NCBI GenBank assembly: GCA_963788285.1
Contig: CAWBGB010000007.1
Location: forward strand, 62,001 to 126,000
Length of the DNA stretch: 64,000 nt
Source: Alicyclobacillus_A sp963788285
GTDB taxonomy: Bacteria > Bacillota > Bacilli > Alicyclobacillales > Alicyclobacillaceae
Reading direction: 5' to 3'
Below the pieces are notes generated by a model. The model was not told the DNA's origin, did not search any database, and saw nothing but the letters and a program-made list of their open reading frames with translations. The stretch's first letter is position 1, and the number at the start of each line of letters is the position of its first letter. Of this stretch, positions 26,317 to 34,804 are shown one piece after another. The translations under genes were made by a program, and so were the position numbers.

Positions 26317-27015
26317 TTAGGCCTTGGGCAATAATGTACCCGGATCCACCGGATTGCCGTTCTTCAAGACCTCAAAGTAGAGATGGTTGCCCTGCGATTT
26401 TTCGAAGGCGCAGGTACCGCTCGTACCGATGGCTTGCCCTTGCGTCACCGTGTCTCCCGCTTTGACCTTGGCGTCGCTCAAAGATTCGTAGTCAACAACA
26501 TAGCCATCATTCGTGGTGACTTCCACGGTGAGGCCGTAAACCGGATTCGGTGTCACGGAGGTCACTTTCCCGTTAACAGCAGAGATCACGGTGAACGGCT
26601 GCTGGTTAGCTGCCTGGATGTCGTAGCCGGTGTGCGGGTAGTACGTGTTGTCGTAGAAAACCAATGAAGCGGCTTGTTCCTTGGCGCTAGATTTGTCGTT
26701 GAAGAAACCGAGACTGACCTTGGTTTGGGTTCCTTCGGCGACTGGCCACTGAAACTCACTAGCAACCGCAGTGTTTCCGGATGGAACGTTGTCCACACCG
26801 GTGCTGGTTGTCGGAGTGCTGCCGCCGGACTGGCTCTTGATGTACATAAGTCCGATGATGAGTGCGGCAGCTCCTAGGTAGATGGCCGGATACATCCAAC
26901 GCTTCGCAAAAATCTTGCGGTTTGCAGTGGGCACCACCTGCTTTGCAGGAGTCTGGTTACCCTTCTGATTCTCTTTACTTGCTTCTGGTTGTTGTGGATG
27001 CTTATTTTCATCCAT
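26317..27015 (-). CDS. spoIIQ: SpoIIQ-like forespore membrane protein with altered M23 active site
   Basis: This 232-residue protein starts at an ATG with GAGGTGA upstream. It has a Lys/Gln-rich cytoplasmic tail, one membrane helix (about residues 42-58), a Ser/Thr-rich linker and a LytM/M23 domain (about 90-225). The first metal motif is kept (HTGYD, His128 and Asp132). In the second motif HxH has become HLY (His211, Tyr213), removing a zinc ligand. SpoIIQ pairs with SpoIIIAH across the engulfing membranes. The position near spoIIID, the architecture and a near-perfect sigma-F promoter support this identity. It is probably not an active peptidase. Confidence 0.85.
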   Translation of the reverse strand: MDENKHPQQPEASKENQKGNQTPAKQVVPTANRKIFAKRWMYPAIYLGAAALIIGLMYIKSQSGGSTPTTSTGVDNVPSGNTAVASEFQWPVAEGTQTKVSLGFFNDKSSAKEQAASLVFYDNTYYPHTGYDIQAANQQPFTVISAVNGKVTSVTPNPVYGLTVEVTTNDGYVVDYESLSDAKVKAGDTVTQGQAIGTSGTCAFEKSQGNHLYFEVLKNGNPVDPGTLLPKA

Positions 27016-27036
27016 GTAGCGCTCACCTCACTACGA

Positions 27037-27065
27037 AGTGTCGCCACGTTATCAATGTTTTATAC
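27037..27065 (-). promoter_or_regulatory. Sigma-F promoter of spoIIQ
   Basis: On the minus strand GTATA (27061-27065), 15 bases, then GGCGACACT (27037-27045). This fits the sigma-F consensus GYATA and GGnnAnAnT exactly. It lies 22 bases before the start codon. Forespore sigma-F control of spoIIQ is known in Bacillus. Confidence 0.75.
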
Positions 27066-27432
27066 TTTGTTGCACGTATTCTCGTTCACTCCTGCGCTAA
27101 AGCGAGCCGTTCACGAGAATACGTGCATTCCTATATCATCTTGTAACGTAGTCTGCGATGGTATGGGGTTCGTCGTACAGCAGAGCCCACCTGTTCCAGC
27201 GGTTTCGAGACAATTGAGAGAACAACCGATGTGAACTTATGAGGAGAGATATAAGCCAAAGTGGTCCAAGACGCGCGGGTGGGCATGTATTGCTAGGTGA
27301 GTTCTATTGGTGGCATCTCGTGCAACCGAAACTATGGTCAGAGATAAAAAGCGGCTGCAGTTCTTCGGGGAATCTGTTAGAAATTATGCAGATGAGTTCG
27401 TACAAATGGAAGACTCGCCTTCCGTTGGCTGC
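27066..27432. other. Gene-free stretch, nothing recognised
   Basis: Plus-strand frames at 27239-27496 and 27307-27561 give short protein-like strings (for example FFGESVRNYADEFVQMED) but have no ribosome site and run into the VOC gene on the opposite strand. No family was recognised. Confidence 0.3.
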
Positions 27433-27834
27433 TTACGGCGCAAATTCCATGGGTTCGCTGATTTCAATCAGATTCCCATCCGGGTCTCTGAAGTGAGCCA
27501 CGCGAATGCCCCAGTCTCTTCTGTCCGTGGGCTTCGTGATAAATTCGACGCCTTTTTGTAGGAGGGCTTCGTACGCCTTGTCCACGTTCCCAACCAGAAA
27601 GACGAGACAGACTCTGTCCATCGACGTAGAGTCCACCGGTAAGTCTTCGACGCCGACGGCGTGTGCCATGGACGATTGCTCAAAGAGCGCCAGGGTAGAT
27701 CCGCCCTCCGTTTGGAAATCGGCGTAGCCTGTGTTTTCGTTGCCCCATGCGACCTCAAATCCAAGCACGTCCCTATAAAAATGAAAACACGCCTGATACT
27801 TGTTGACCAGCAACCGAGTGTGGCTTAGTTTCAC
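27433..27834 (-). CDS. VOC-superfamily (glyoxalase/bleomycin-resistance fold) protein
   Basis: A GTG start with GGGGGA upstream gives 133 residues. The sequence shows the paired beta-alpha-beta-beta-beta modules: LSHTRLLVNKYQACFHFYRD, then VLGFEVAWG, and VCLVFLVGNVDKAYEALLQK, ending in FRDPDGNLIEISEPM. The His near the N-terminus and the Glu in the last strand (NLIEI) are typical metal ligands. Members bind divalent metals and act as lyases, dioxygenases or antibiotic-binding proteins. The substrate cannot be told from sequence. It seems to stand alone. Confidence 0.82.
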   Translation of the reverse strand: MKLSHTRLLVNKYQACFHFYRDVLGFEVAWGNENTGYADFQTEGGSTLALFEQSSMAHAVGVEDLPVDSTSMDRVCLVFLVGNVDKAYEALLQKGVEFITKPTDRRDWGIRVAHFRDPDGNLIEISEPMEFAP

Positions 27835-28096
27835 CGCGAGTCCCCCAGTTCTGCCGAAGCGTGATTTTACCAGCGAGAAATCGCTGCTGTCGTTTGCGCA
27901 CTTTACTAGGATATGCCCGATGGGTCCCAGCCATCAGTCTATTTTCTAAAATCCACGGCTCACTTCGTCACACGGTGTGGACACGAGACGCTCGATTGAA
28001 GTCCATGCCCATCAGCACACTGGACTCTTTCTGGAGTGCGCGAACGACACCTTCTTTGGGCGATTCATACCACTCCACTGTTCATCGCCTCATCTG
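27835..28096. other. Intergenic, possible gene trace
   Basis: A minus-strand frame has VEWYESPKEGVVRALQKESS, then VLMGMDFN, before a stop. It resembles a protein fragment, but I cannot place it in a family. Confidence 0.2.
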
Positions 28097-29455
28097 TCAA
28101 TGCTGTCGTTTCCTCCATTTAGCGAAGTGTTTAGCCATTCTTAATGCTCCGTATGACACGTGAATATTGGTTTCTCTTTCTAGAGGAATGTTTAAATCAA
28201 GGTGCATCCACAGAGACTTTGAGATAGAAACAATCTGGCTTGGATAAACGCTACGATGTCCGACAATGATGTACGCAGTGATGCTTGCCGCCAAAACATA
28301 AACGCCGGTGAATCGACCAAATAGCTCCAGACCCATAATGATTGCAGATAATGGTGTATTGGAGGCTGAAGCAATGACAGCCATCATTCCAACAGCCGCC
28401 GCAAGTGTCGGATTAATCCCCAGCAAGTGACCGAATGTGTTACCTGCGGTTGCTCCGATAACAAACAACGGTGTTATGACGCCTCCACTGAATCCCGTCG
28501 CGAGAGTTATGGACACAAAAATTATTTTCCAGAAAAAAGCAAACAATGCAATGTGCTCACCATGCAACGCTTGGTTTAAGAGCGACAAGCTAAGGCCTAA
28601 ATAATCCGTGGGTTCAAACAGGATAAGGATTGATAAAATTATCCCTCCCATTGCCGGAAGTGCGGGCTTCCACACATGAAAGCGCTGTTGAAACTTATCA
28701 ACTACACCTTGTGACCACTCGAAAATCTCAATAAAAATCCACGATACAAGCCCACATATCATGCCCAGTAAGACAATTTTAAGAAACAAGGGCTCAGTGA
28801 ACGGAATCTCGTGTGGGAATGGATAATATGTGTACGGAACCCCAAGGCTCTTGCTTACCTCAAATGCTGTCACGCCAGAAATAAAGGATGGAAGTAAGAC
28901 ATCGTACATTAATCCACCAATTGTTAGCACTTCAATACCGAATATTGTTCCTGCTAGTGGTGTTCCAAAAACACTTGCAAAACCTGCACTGATACCGCAA
29001 ATCACCAGTCGCTTGCGACTTTCTGCACTGAGACGGATTAGATTAGCAAATAACGATGCTAAAGCTCCCCCAATCTGTGCACACGGACCTTCCTTACCCG
29101 CGGATCCGCCACACGCGAGCGTCACGACGGTTGCAATGGCTTTAATCGGACCGACTTTTGCAGAAATCTGTCCTTGTTTTTCATGAACAGCTGCTATCAC
29201 TGCCTCCGTACCATGACCCGCTGCATCGGGTGCACCATAATGAATCAAGATCCCTGTTAGAAGTCCCCCTATCGGGAGCAGTAGTAAATGTACCCATAAT
29301 GAGGCATGAAGTGTTTTATTCGAAGCATAGAATAGACACCGTAAGAATACGCTTGTTGCTGTACCAACAATGAGACCAGTTATAGACGCCAATACAAATG
29401 AGCGAAAAAATGTTGCGATCATAACGAGTGGCTCGCTGTGAATATGTTTTGTCAT
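28097..29455 (-). CDS. CLC-family chloride channel or H+/Cl- antiporter
   Basis: The ATG at 29455 with GAGGTGGAG upstream is preferred over 29485. The 452-residue protein has the CLC fold with about ten or more membrane helices. Selectivity-filter motifs are present: GSAGKEGPCAQIGG, with the gating Glu at residue 122, and GFSGGVITPLFVIGATAG. A Tyr in RFTGVYVLAAS may be the inner filter residue. Having the gating Glu suggests a transporter or antiporter, which in acid-tolerant bacteria can support acid resistance (inference). No CBS domains follow. The gene is transcribed alone. Confidence 0.9.
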   Translation of the reverse strand: MTKHIHSEPLVMIATFFRSFVLASITGLIVGTATSVFLRCLFYASNKTLHASLWVHLLLLPIGGLLTGILIHYGAPDAAGHGTEAVIAAVHEKQGQISAKVGPIKAIATVVTLACGGSAGKEGPCAQIGGALASLFANLIRLSAESRKRLVICGISAGFASVFGTPLAGTIFGIEVLTIGGLMYDVLLPSFISGVTAFEVSKSLGVPYTYYPFPHEIPFTEPLFLKIVLLGMICGLVSWIFIEIFEWSQGVVDKFQQRFHVWKPALPAMGGIILSILILFEPTDYLGLSLSLLNQALHGEHIALFAFFWKIIFVSITLATGFSGGVITPLFVIGATAGNTFGHLLGINPTLAAAVGMMAVIASASNTPLSAIIMGLELFGRFTGVYVLAASITAYIIVGHRSVYPSQIVSISKSLWMHLDLNIPLERETNIHVSYGALRMAKHFAKWRKRQH

Positions 29456-29655
29456 GATTTCTCCACCTCGTCTTTTAATACGCATAATAAATGACGAGGT
29501 TCATCATCCTCGCCACGGGTAATTGTAATTGATATATGAATTCGCTAGACAATTCATCCCTCCGACATCATCAGAATTTAACATGTTCATGTATTTCAGC
29601 AATGGCGCTCTTGGTACGACACGATGGTCGCTTCGTGAGCGTCCTGTGCACTTGT

Positions 29656-30741
29656 TTACTCAGGTTGCACCAAAATGTCCGGCCGCAAGTATGTCCGCCC
29701 GTCCCATTCCACCTGCAAGTACGGCCAGTCGCCAGTGTGGGTCAGAAACTCGTTGTCTGTCTCGCCCACCAGAATGGTGTCCTCCGACTTGATGCCGCGA
29801 ATTGCTGGGTTCCAGGCGTACGCCTGTCCTACTTGAATGATCTGGTGCGTCTTTGGGGTGGCCAAAAACTCGCGCGAAGCGTATCCGGTTGGTCCGCCTT
29901 GGTGTAGGAGCTTCCAGTCGTCTGGGTAACCGACCTCGCGATACGCGTCTATCGCCGTCTGGAACACATCCGACACGCGCTTGCCTGGGCGCGTTGCGGC
30001 ATTCATGCAAACGTCGATGTACGCGCATTTCTGCTTGCTTTCCGCGAGATGGGTTGGTAGCGGGCCAAAGTGCACGAAGCGGGTGGCATTGGCAACCAGC
30101 CCGTACTTTTCTGCACAAATGACGAGCATCGCGTATTTCTCCAACCGCTTAGCTGTGGGAATCGGATGGCGATAGTTAAACACCCGTTCATCCGTAGACA
30201 CGAGCGTTACCACGGGCGTCAACCCGCGCCTCATCACCTCACCCGCGAGCGACGCGGCGATTTCGTGTTCTGTTTGTCCAGGCCGAATCTGACGGGCCAC
30301 CCTTTCGAGAATTTGCGCGGTCTCCCGGCAGACCCACCGGTACTGTTCCTGCTGTTGCGGGGTCAGGGTGCGCCGGAGTTCCGAGAGGTCGGCGGCGACG
30401 TTTACGCCACGGGCGTCGCGGGTGTCGAAGCCGACGCGCTTCCCGTGAAGCAAAGCATCCAACTGGCCGTCCGCGCTTTCCGTCCAGTCGGGGGCGACCA
30501 TCTCGATGTCCAGGTCAAACAACTCTTCTTCCTGGATTCGGCGCGCTTCAATCGAGTTGGTGACGCACACGACCTTCTCGGGAAGGACAATCAAGTCCGC
30601 CACGCCGAACTCAGAGGTAGACACGATGTGGTTATCCCGGCCTCCCGTCACCCAGGCGAAGTTCGCCCGTGTCTTCAGGACCATCGCGTCAAACCCCGCC
30701 TGGGCCATGTAGTTGCGGATTTTTTGAATGGCCTGGTTCAC
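29656..30741 (-). CDS. M24-family (Xaa-Pro peptidase-like) protein lacking usual metal ligands
   Basis: The GTG at 30741 has TAAGGAGGCGG upstream and lies 13 bases after the galE stop, giving 361 residues. The N-terminal creatinase-like domain begins IQKIRNYMAQAGFDAMVLKT. The C-terminal pita-bread domain is recognisable (LERVARQIRPGQTEHEIAAS). In place of the usual DxGxxxxGYxSDxTRT it has LVICAEKYGLVANATRFVHF, and in place of the HGxGH metal histidine it has HQGGPTGYASRE. Most dinuclear-metal ligands are therefore missing. It is the last gene of the galTKE operon. It may bind rather than cleave a peptide, or do something sugar-related; the function is unknown. Confidence 0.8.
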   Translation of the reverse strand: MNQAIQKIRNYMAQAGFDAMVLKTRANFAWVTGGRDNHIVSTSEFGVADLIVLPEKVVCVTNSIEARRIQEEELFDLDIEMVAPDWTESADGQLDALLHGKRVGFDTRDARGVNVAADLSELRRTLTPQQQEQYRWVCRETAQILERVARQIRPGQTEHEIAASLAGEVMRRGLTPVVTLVSTDERVFNYRHPIPTAKRLEKYAMLVICAEKYGLVANATRFVHFGPLPTHLAESKQKCAYIDVCMNAATRPGKRVSDVFQTAIDAYREVGYPDDWKLLHQGGPTGYASREFLATPKTHQIIQVGQAYAWNPAIRGIKSEDTILVGETDNEFLTHTGDWPYLQVEWDGRTYLRPDILVQPE

Positions 30742-30754
30742 CCGTTCCGCCTCC

Positions 30755-31741
30755 TTAGTCCTCGTAGCCGTTCGGGTGGCTTTGATGCCACGCCCACGCG
30801 GATGCGACAATGGTGGACAAGTCATCGTATTGTGGCTGCCATCCCAGCTCTTGTTTGGCCTTGTCCGAGGAGGCCACGAGGACGGCTGGGTCTCCAGGGC
30901 GACGTGGCGAGTGCACCGCAGGAATGTCGCGGCCTGTGACTTCGCGGGCGACGTCAATCACCTGCTGCACGGAAAATCCGGTGCCGCTGCCGAGATTAAA
31001 CGCTTCTACCCCTCCGCCCGTACGTAGGCGGTTCACAGACAGGCGGTGTGCGCTTGCGAGGTCCATCACGTGGACGTAGTCGCGGATGCACGTGCCGTCC
31101 TGCGTCGGGTAGTCGTTGCCGAAGATGGAAACATGCGGGCGTTGGCCGAGCGCCGCCTGCAGCACAATCGGAATCAGGTGTGTTTCGGGGTTGTGATCTT
31201 CGCCAATCGGCAACGTTGGGTGTGCCCCCGCCGCGTTGAAGTAGCGCAGGCTGATGGACTTCAGGCCGTACGCCTGGTGACACCAACGGAACATGCGCTC
31301 AATCGCCAGTTTCGTTTCACCGTACGGGTTGGTGGGTACGGTTGGATCGTCTTCGTGAATCGGGGTCCGAACCGGTTCTCCGTATACGGCCGCCGTCGAG
31401 GAGAACACGATGTTGAGGACGCCGTTGTCGACCATCGCGGACAGCAACTTGGCCGTCGCCGCGACGTTGTTCTCGTAGTACTGTAACGGTTTCTGCACGC
31501 TCTCCCCAACGAGCGAATTCGCCGCGAAGTGGACCACGGTGTCCACCTTATGATCTCGCAGAATTTGCCCGATCTTTTCAGTGTCGCGGATGTCCACTTC
31601 ATACAATGGGACATCCTGCACCGCAGCGCGGTGGCCTTGGCGCAAGTTGTCAATCACAACAACTTCTTCGCCATGCGCGACCAATTCGGCCACTGTGTGA
31701 CTTCCAATGTAACCTGCTCCACCCGTCACTAATACGGACAT
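30755..31741 (-). CDS. galE: UDP-glucose 4-epimerase
   Basis: This 328-residue extended SDR protein has an AGGAGAAGG ribosome site 14 bases after the galK stop. The NAD-binding motif is VTGGAGYIGS (residues 5-14), the catalytic pair is Tyr140 and Lys144 (NPYGETK), and FSSTAAVYG carries the catalytic Ser/Thr. It interconverts UDP-galactose and UDP-glucose in the Leloir pathway and supplies UDP-galactose for glycans. It is part of the operon galT-galK-galE-M24. Confidence 0.95.
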   Translation of the reverse strand: MSVLVTGGAGYIGSHTVAELVAHGEEVVVIDNLRQGHRAAVQDVPLYEVDIRDTEKIGQILRDHKVDTVVHFAANSLVGESVQKPLQYYENNVAATAKLLSAMVDNGVLNIVFSSTAAVYGEPVRTPIHEDDPTVPTNPYGETKLAIERMFRWCHQAYGLKSISLRYFNAAGAHPTLPIGEDHNPETHLIPIVLQAALGQRPHVSIFGNDYPTQDGTCIRDYVHVMDLASAHRLSVNRLRTGGGVEAFNLGSGTGFSVQQVIDVAREVTGRDIPAVHSPRRPGDPAVLVASSDKAKQELGWQPQYDDLSTIVASAWAWHQSHPNGYED

Positions 31742-31755
31742 ATTAACACCTTCTC

Positions 31756-32958
31756 CTAGAGTATTGATTTCGCCAGCTGAGCCAACCCGTCGCCCGTCAC
31801 TTCACGGACACCATCCCCAATGTCAGAGACATAGAAGGACGGTGTCCTTCCGATTTGCTCTATATACCGTTCCGTCACGACTTGCTCAAACACAGAAAGT
31901 TGGGATTCCTCCACTAAGCTCACGGTGCAGCCGCCGAATCCAGCGCCGGTCATTCTGGATCCGATACAGCCTTCGACGGTCCATGCCGCCTCGACCAACG
32001 CGTCCAACTCCGGGCCGGTGACCTCGTAGTCATCCCGAAGCGACCGATGGGACTCATTCATCAGTTCGCCAAACGCGCGCAAATTCCCTTGTTCCAGGAG
32101 GGCGGCAGCACGCTGAGTCCGCGCGTGTTCAAACACTACGTGGCGAGCCCGCTTCTTCAATGTTTCGTCGTCGAGCACGGCGGAGAGCCGCTCCCAGTCG
32201 TCCGGCGAGACGTCCGCCAGACATGTCAGGTTCGGATCCACCCGCTGCATCTGCGCCAGCGCAGTTTCGCATTCCTGGCGGCGTTCATTGTACTTGGAAT
32301 CGGCCAGCCCGCGACGTTTGTTGGTGTTGGTGATGACCAGTTTGTACCCTGGTGCCTGAACGGGCACCAGCCGGTAGCGGAGCGTGGAACACTGCAACAA
32401 CAGCGCATGATCCGCCTTGCCCATGCCTACGGAGAACTGGTCCATGATACCGCAGTTCACGCCAACAAATTGATTCTCCGCTTCTTGCGAAAGCAACGTC
32501 AGTCGCTCGACGCTCAGCCCGGCACCACTCAGCTGATTGATGGCAAACGCCGTCACCACTTCAATGGAAGCGGAGCTGGACAGCCCTGCGCCGTTGGGCA
32601 GGTTGCCGTGATACAGGATGTCCGCACCGGGGATGGACACGCCCGCTTTCTCCATCGCCCAGACGACGCCTTTCGGGTAATTGGCGTAGTCGTCCTCCGG
32701 TTTGTATTTGAGATCTCCCTTTTTCACCGTCACAATATGCGGAAATGCGGTGGAGGCAAAGCGATACATGCCGTCCTCGCGCACGCGCACGAAAGCCCAC
32801 GTCCCCACGGTAAGGGCCGCAGGAAGCACGTAGCCCCCGTTGTAATCGGTGTGCTCTCCAATTAAATTCACGCGCCCAGGTGCGAAGAACACCCGCACAT
32901 GCGAGACGTCCCCCGGCGAGAATTCCAAAAACCGTTGCCACACGTTGGAATCAATCAA
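31756..32958 (-). CDS. galK: Galactokinase
   Basis: I prefer the TTG at 32958 (LIDSNVWQRF), with GGAGCGACGG upstream and an 8-base overlap with the galT stop, over the more upstream 32985. The product is 400 residues. Signatures are GRVNLIGEHTDYNGGYVLP (residues 28-46), the ATP-binding LPNGAGLSSSASIEV, and the GHMP C-terminal motif GSRMTGAGFGGCTVSLV. It phosphorylates galactose to galactose-1-phosphate. The overlap suggests translational coupling to galT. Confidence 0.95.
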   Translation of the reverse strand: MIDSNVWQRFLEFSPGDVSHVRVFFAPGRVNLIGEHTDYNGGYVLPAALTVGTWAFVRVREDGMYRFASTAFPHIVTVKKGDLKYKPEDDYANYPKGVVWAMEKAGVSIPGADILYHGNLPNGAGLSSSASIEVVTAFAINQLSGAGLSVERLTLLSQEAENQFVGVNCGIMDQFSVGMGKADHALLLQCSTLRYRLVPVQAPGYKLVITNTNKRRGLADSKYNERRQECETALAQMQRVDPNLTCLADVSPDDWERLSAVLDDETLKKRARHVVFEHARTQRAAALLEQGNLRAFGELMNESHRSLRDDYEVTGPELDALVEAAWTVEGCIGSRMTGAGFGGCTVSLVEESQLSVFEQVVTERYIEQIGRTPSFYVSDIGDGVREVTGDGLAQLAKSIL

Positions 32959-33931
32959 GGTCCGTCGCTCCCTTCGCGCGCACAATGGCCTCCCTCAACG
33001 CTTTCGCCGTGTCTTCGACCGACATCGGATTGCACGGCGCCCACGCGCCGGTTTCCGCCGAAGCCAGGAATTTGATTTTGTCCTTGGCGCGAAGCGGTGG
33101 GTAGAATTCGATGTGGAAATGGTAGTAGGTGCTCGTGTCCGGGCCGTTGACAGGGTTCTGGTGCAGCACCATCATGTATGGGAATTCACGGTCAAACAGT
33201 GCATCCATCCCCGCAGTCACCTGCTTCAGAATGTTGGCTAAATCGTCTTTCTCCGCGTCGCTGAACTCGTCCAGACTACCCCTGTGCGACTTGCTGGAGA
33301 TAAAGGCCCCGTACGGGTAATCGGTGAAAAACGGAATGTAGCTTACGAAGTGTTCCGTCTCCAGAAGCACGCGTTCCTGAAACGTTTCCTCTTCGTGATT
33401 GATGTCGCACATCAAGCAGCGCCCGGTTTCTTTGTGATGTGCTTGGCAGGAATCCAACTCGGTGCGAATCTTGAGCGGAATGTACGGGAACGCGTAAATT
33501 TGGCCATGTGGATGCGGCATCGTAACGCCCACCTCCGGCCCGCGGTTTTCGAAGATCAAGACGTACTTGTGCTCTGGATTCTTGGCCAACTCCACAAACC
33601 GCTCTGTCCACAGGTCGACGACTTTGCGAAGATGGGACACAGGCAACTGCGGAAGCGTCGCGTGGTGCTCCGGTGAATAGAGAATCACTTCGCACTTCCC
33701 GTACGCAGGGGCCACTTTGTACAGCTCCGTCGCAACCGGATCCGGTTCCGGCGGGTTTTGAGACAGTGCCGGGAAGTCGTTGTCGTACTTGTATACATCG
33801 TAATCGTCCGGCACTTTTCCGGAACCTGGGCAAAACGGGCAATCGTCCTTGGGCATGTTGGGGCGCTTCTGGCGATGGGAAGCGACCATCGTCCAGTCCC
33901 GCAGCAGAGGATTGTACCGCAGTTCTGACAT
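32951..33931 (-). CDS. galT: Galactose-1-phosphate uridylyltransferase
   Basis: This 326-residue protein begins at an ATG with AAAGGAGTGA upstream. It carries the histidine-triad-type active site HPHGQ (residues 140-144, His142 taking the uridylyl group), an N-terminal zinc site CPFC (31-34) and the structural HFHIEFYPP near the C-terminus. It exchanges UMP between UDP-glucose and galactose-1-phosphate. It is the first gene of the gal operon. No galR or galM lies nearby; a broken ArsR-like regulator lies just upstream. Confidence 0.95.
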   Translation of the reverse strand: MSELRYNPLLRDWTMVASHRQKRPNMPKDDCPFCPGSGKVPDDYDVYKYDNDFPALSQNPPEPDPVATELYKVAPAYGKCEVILYSPEHHATLPQLPVSHLRKVVDLWTERFVELAKNPEHKYVLIFENRGPEVGVTMPHPHGQIYAFPYIPLKIRTELDSCQAHHKETGRCLMCDINHEEETFQERVLLETEHFVSYIPFFTDYPYGAFISSKSHRGSLDEFSDAEKDDLANILKQVTAGMDALFDREFPYMMVLHQNPVNGPDTSTYYHFHIEFYPPLRAKDKIKFLASAETGAWAPCNPMSVEDTAKALREAIVRAKGATDLD

Positions 33932-33964
33932 AGGATGTCACTCCTTTTCAGATCAGCCCTCGTA

Positions 33965-34490
33965 CTACCGCACGTAGTCGAGCCGCATCACCATATCGTT
34001 TTCGTAAGTGCGACCAAATAGATTCAATCCGCCATAGTTAATGCGTTCTCTTTGACGCCAATGCGAAGGGTGATATCAGGGGCTTGGCTGATATCGATGT
34101 CGGACAGCACCACGTCGGAAACTTTCGGCCATCCACAAACGATCCTTTTCACACGCCTCGTCTTGAGCAATCCGTACTGCGTGTTTTCCGAGCCCGCTCG
34201 CCACCGAAATCACTAGGGCTTGTCCAGGTCCCCACTTCTACACCGTTCAATCAGAGTGTGATGTCCGACGGCTAGGCACCACAACGTGATGCTCCTGGAC
34301 GGACTCGTCCGTCCAAGCGTCCAGAACCATCCGGCTGACGACGGCTGCACACACTTTCTGGGTACCACGCGTCCCCGGAATCAGCCCCGTACAAATCAGA
34401 TTCGCCTCCTCCAGTTTTTTGATATTCACCGCCACGGTTGATGGCTGTATGATAGCACGCTCCTGTACATACGATACGTTAACGAAGCAC
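33965..34490 (-). pseudogene. ArsR-like winged-helix regulator, broken
   Basis: Minus-strand pieces give VQERAIIQPSTVAVNIKKLE, then EANLICTGLIPGTRGTQKVC (the end of a winged helix). Further on come GVEVGTWTSPSDFGGERAR, then SDISQAPDITLRIGVKENA and NYGGLNLFGRTYENDMVMRL, DYVR and a stop. This layout, an ArsR HTH plus a C-terminal domain with WTSPSDFGGERG and GGLNLFGRxF, is a known regulator type in Bacilli. Most of the middle and the beginning of the HTH are missing, with several frameshifts. It may once have controlled the adjacent gal operon (inference). Confidence 0.6.
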
Positions 34491-34603
34491 CGCGTTCATG
34501 GACAAGTTTTGTCGATTCTTGCGAAAACCTGTCCCCACATAGACCGCAGAATGGTACAATAAACGACACGTATGTATCTTCACTAAGTACCTCGAAATCG
34601 GTC

Positions 34604-34771
34604 GAGCAATATCTTTCCACCGTCTAGGAAAAGCAGCTTGAAATCATCAATAGGCTTCAAGGCACGGAAGACAAGTTCATCATTGTTGGGCATCGGTTGG
34701 ATTTTCACAATACCCGGATTGCCAAAGTGGAGGAAGAGATGCACATACTGAAATCCCAGCACCAGGCGTGA
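34604..34771 (+). pseudogene. Small coiled-coil protein, broken by a stop
   Basis: The plus-strand frame reads EQYLSTV, a TAG, then EKQLEIINRLQGTEDKFIIV and GHRLDFHNTRIAKVEEEMHI, LKSQHQA and a stop. Heptad spacing indicates a coiled coil. No start codon or ribosome site was found. It is a fragment of unknown role. Confidence 0.4.
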
Positions 34772-34804
34772 CACCCGTCAATTCCTGGGCTGCCCTGCGC
34801 TCGG

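Noticed and set aside
30070..30939. 289-codon plus-strand open frame
   Set aside because: It is antisense to the M24 gene and the end of galE, with no domain and no start signal.
32047..32865. 272-codon plus-strand open frame
   Set aside because: It is antisense to galK, whose motifs and overlaps are unambiguous.
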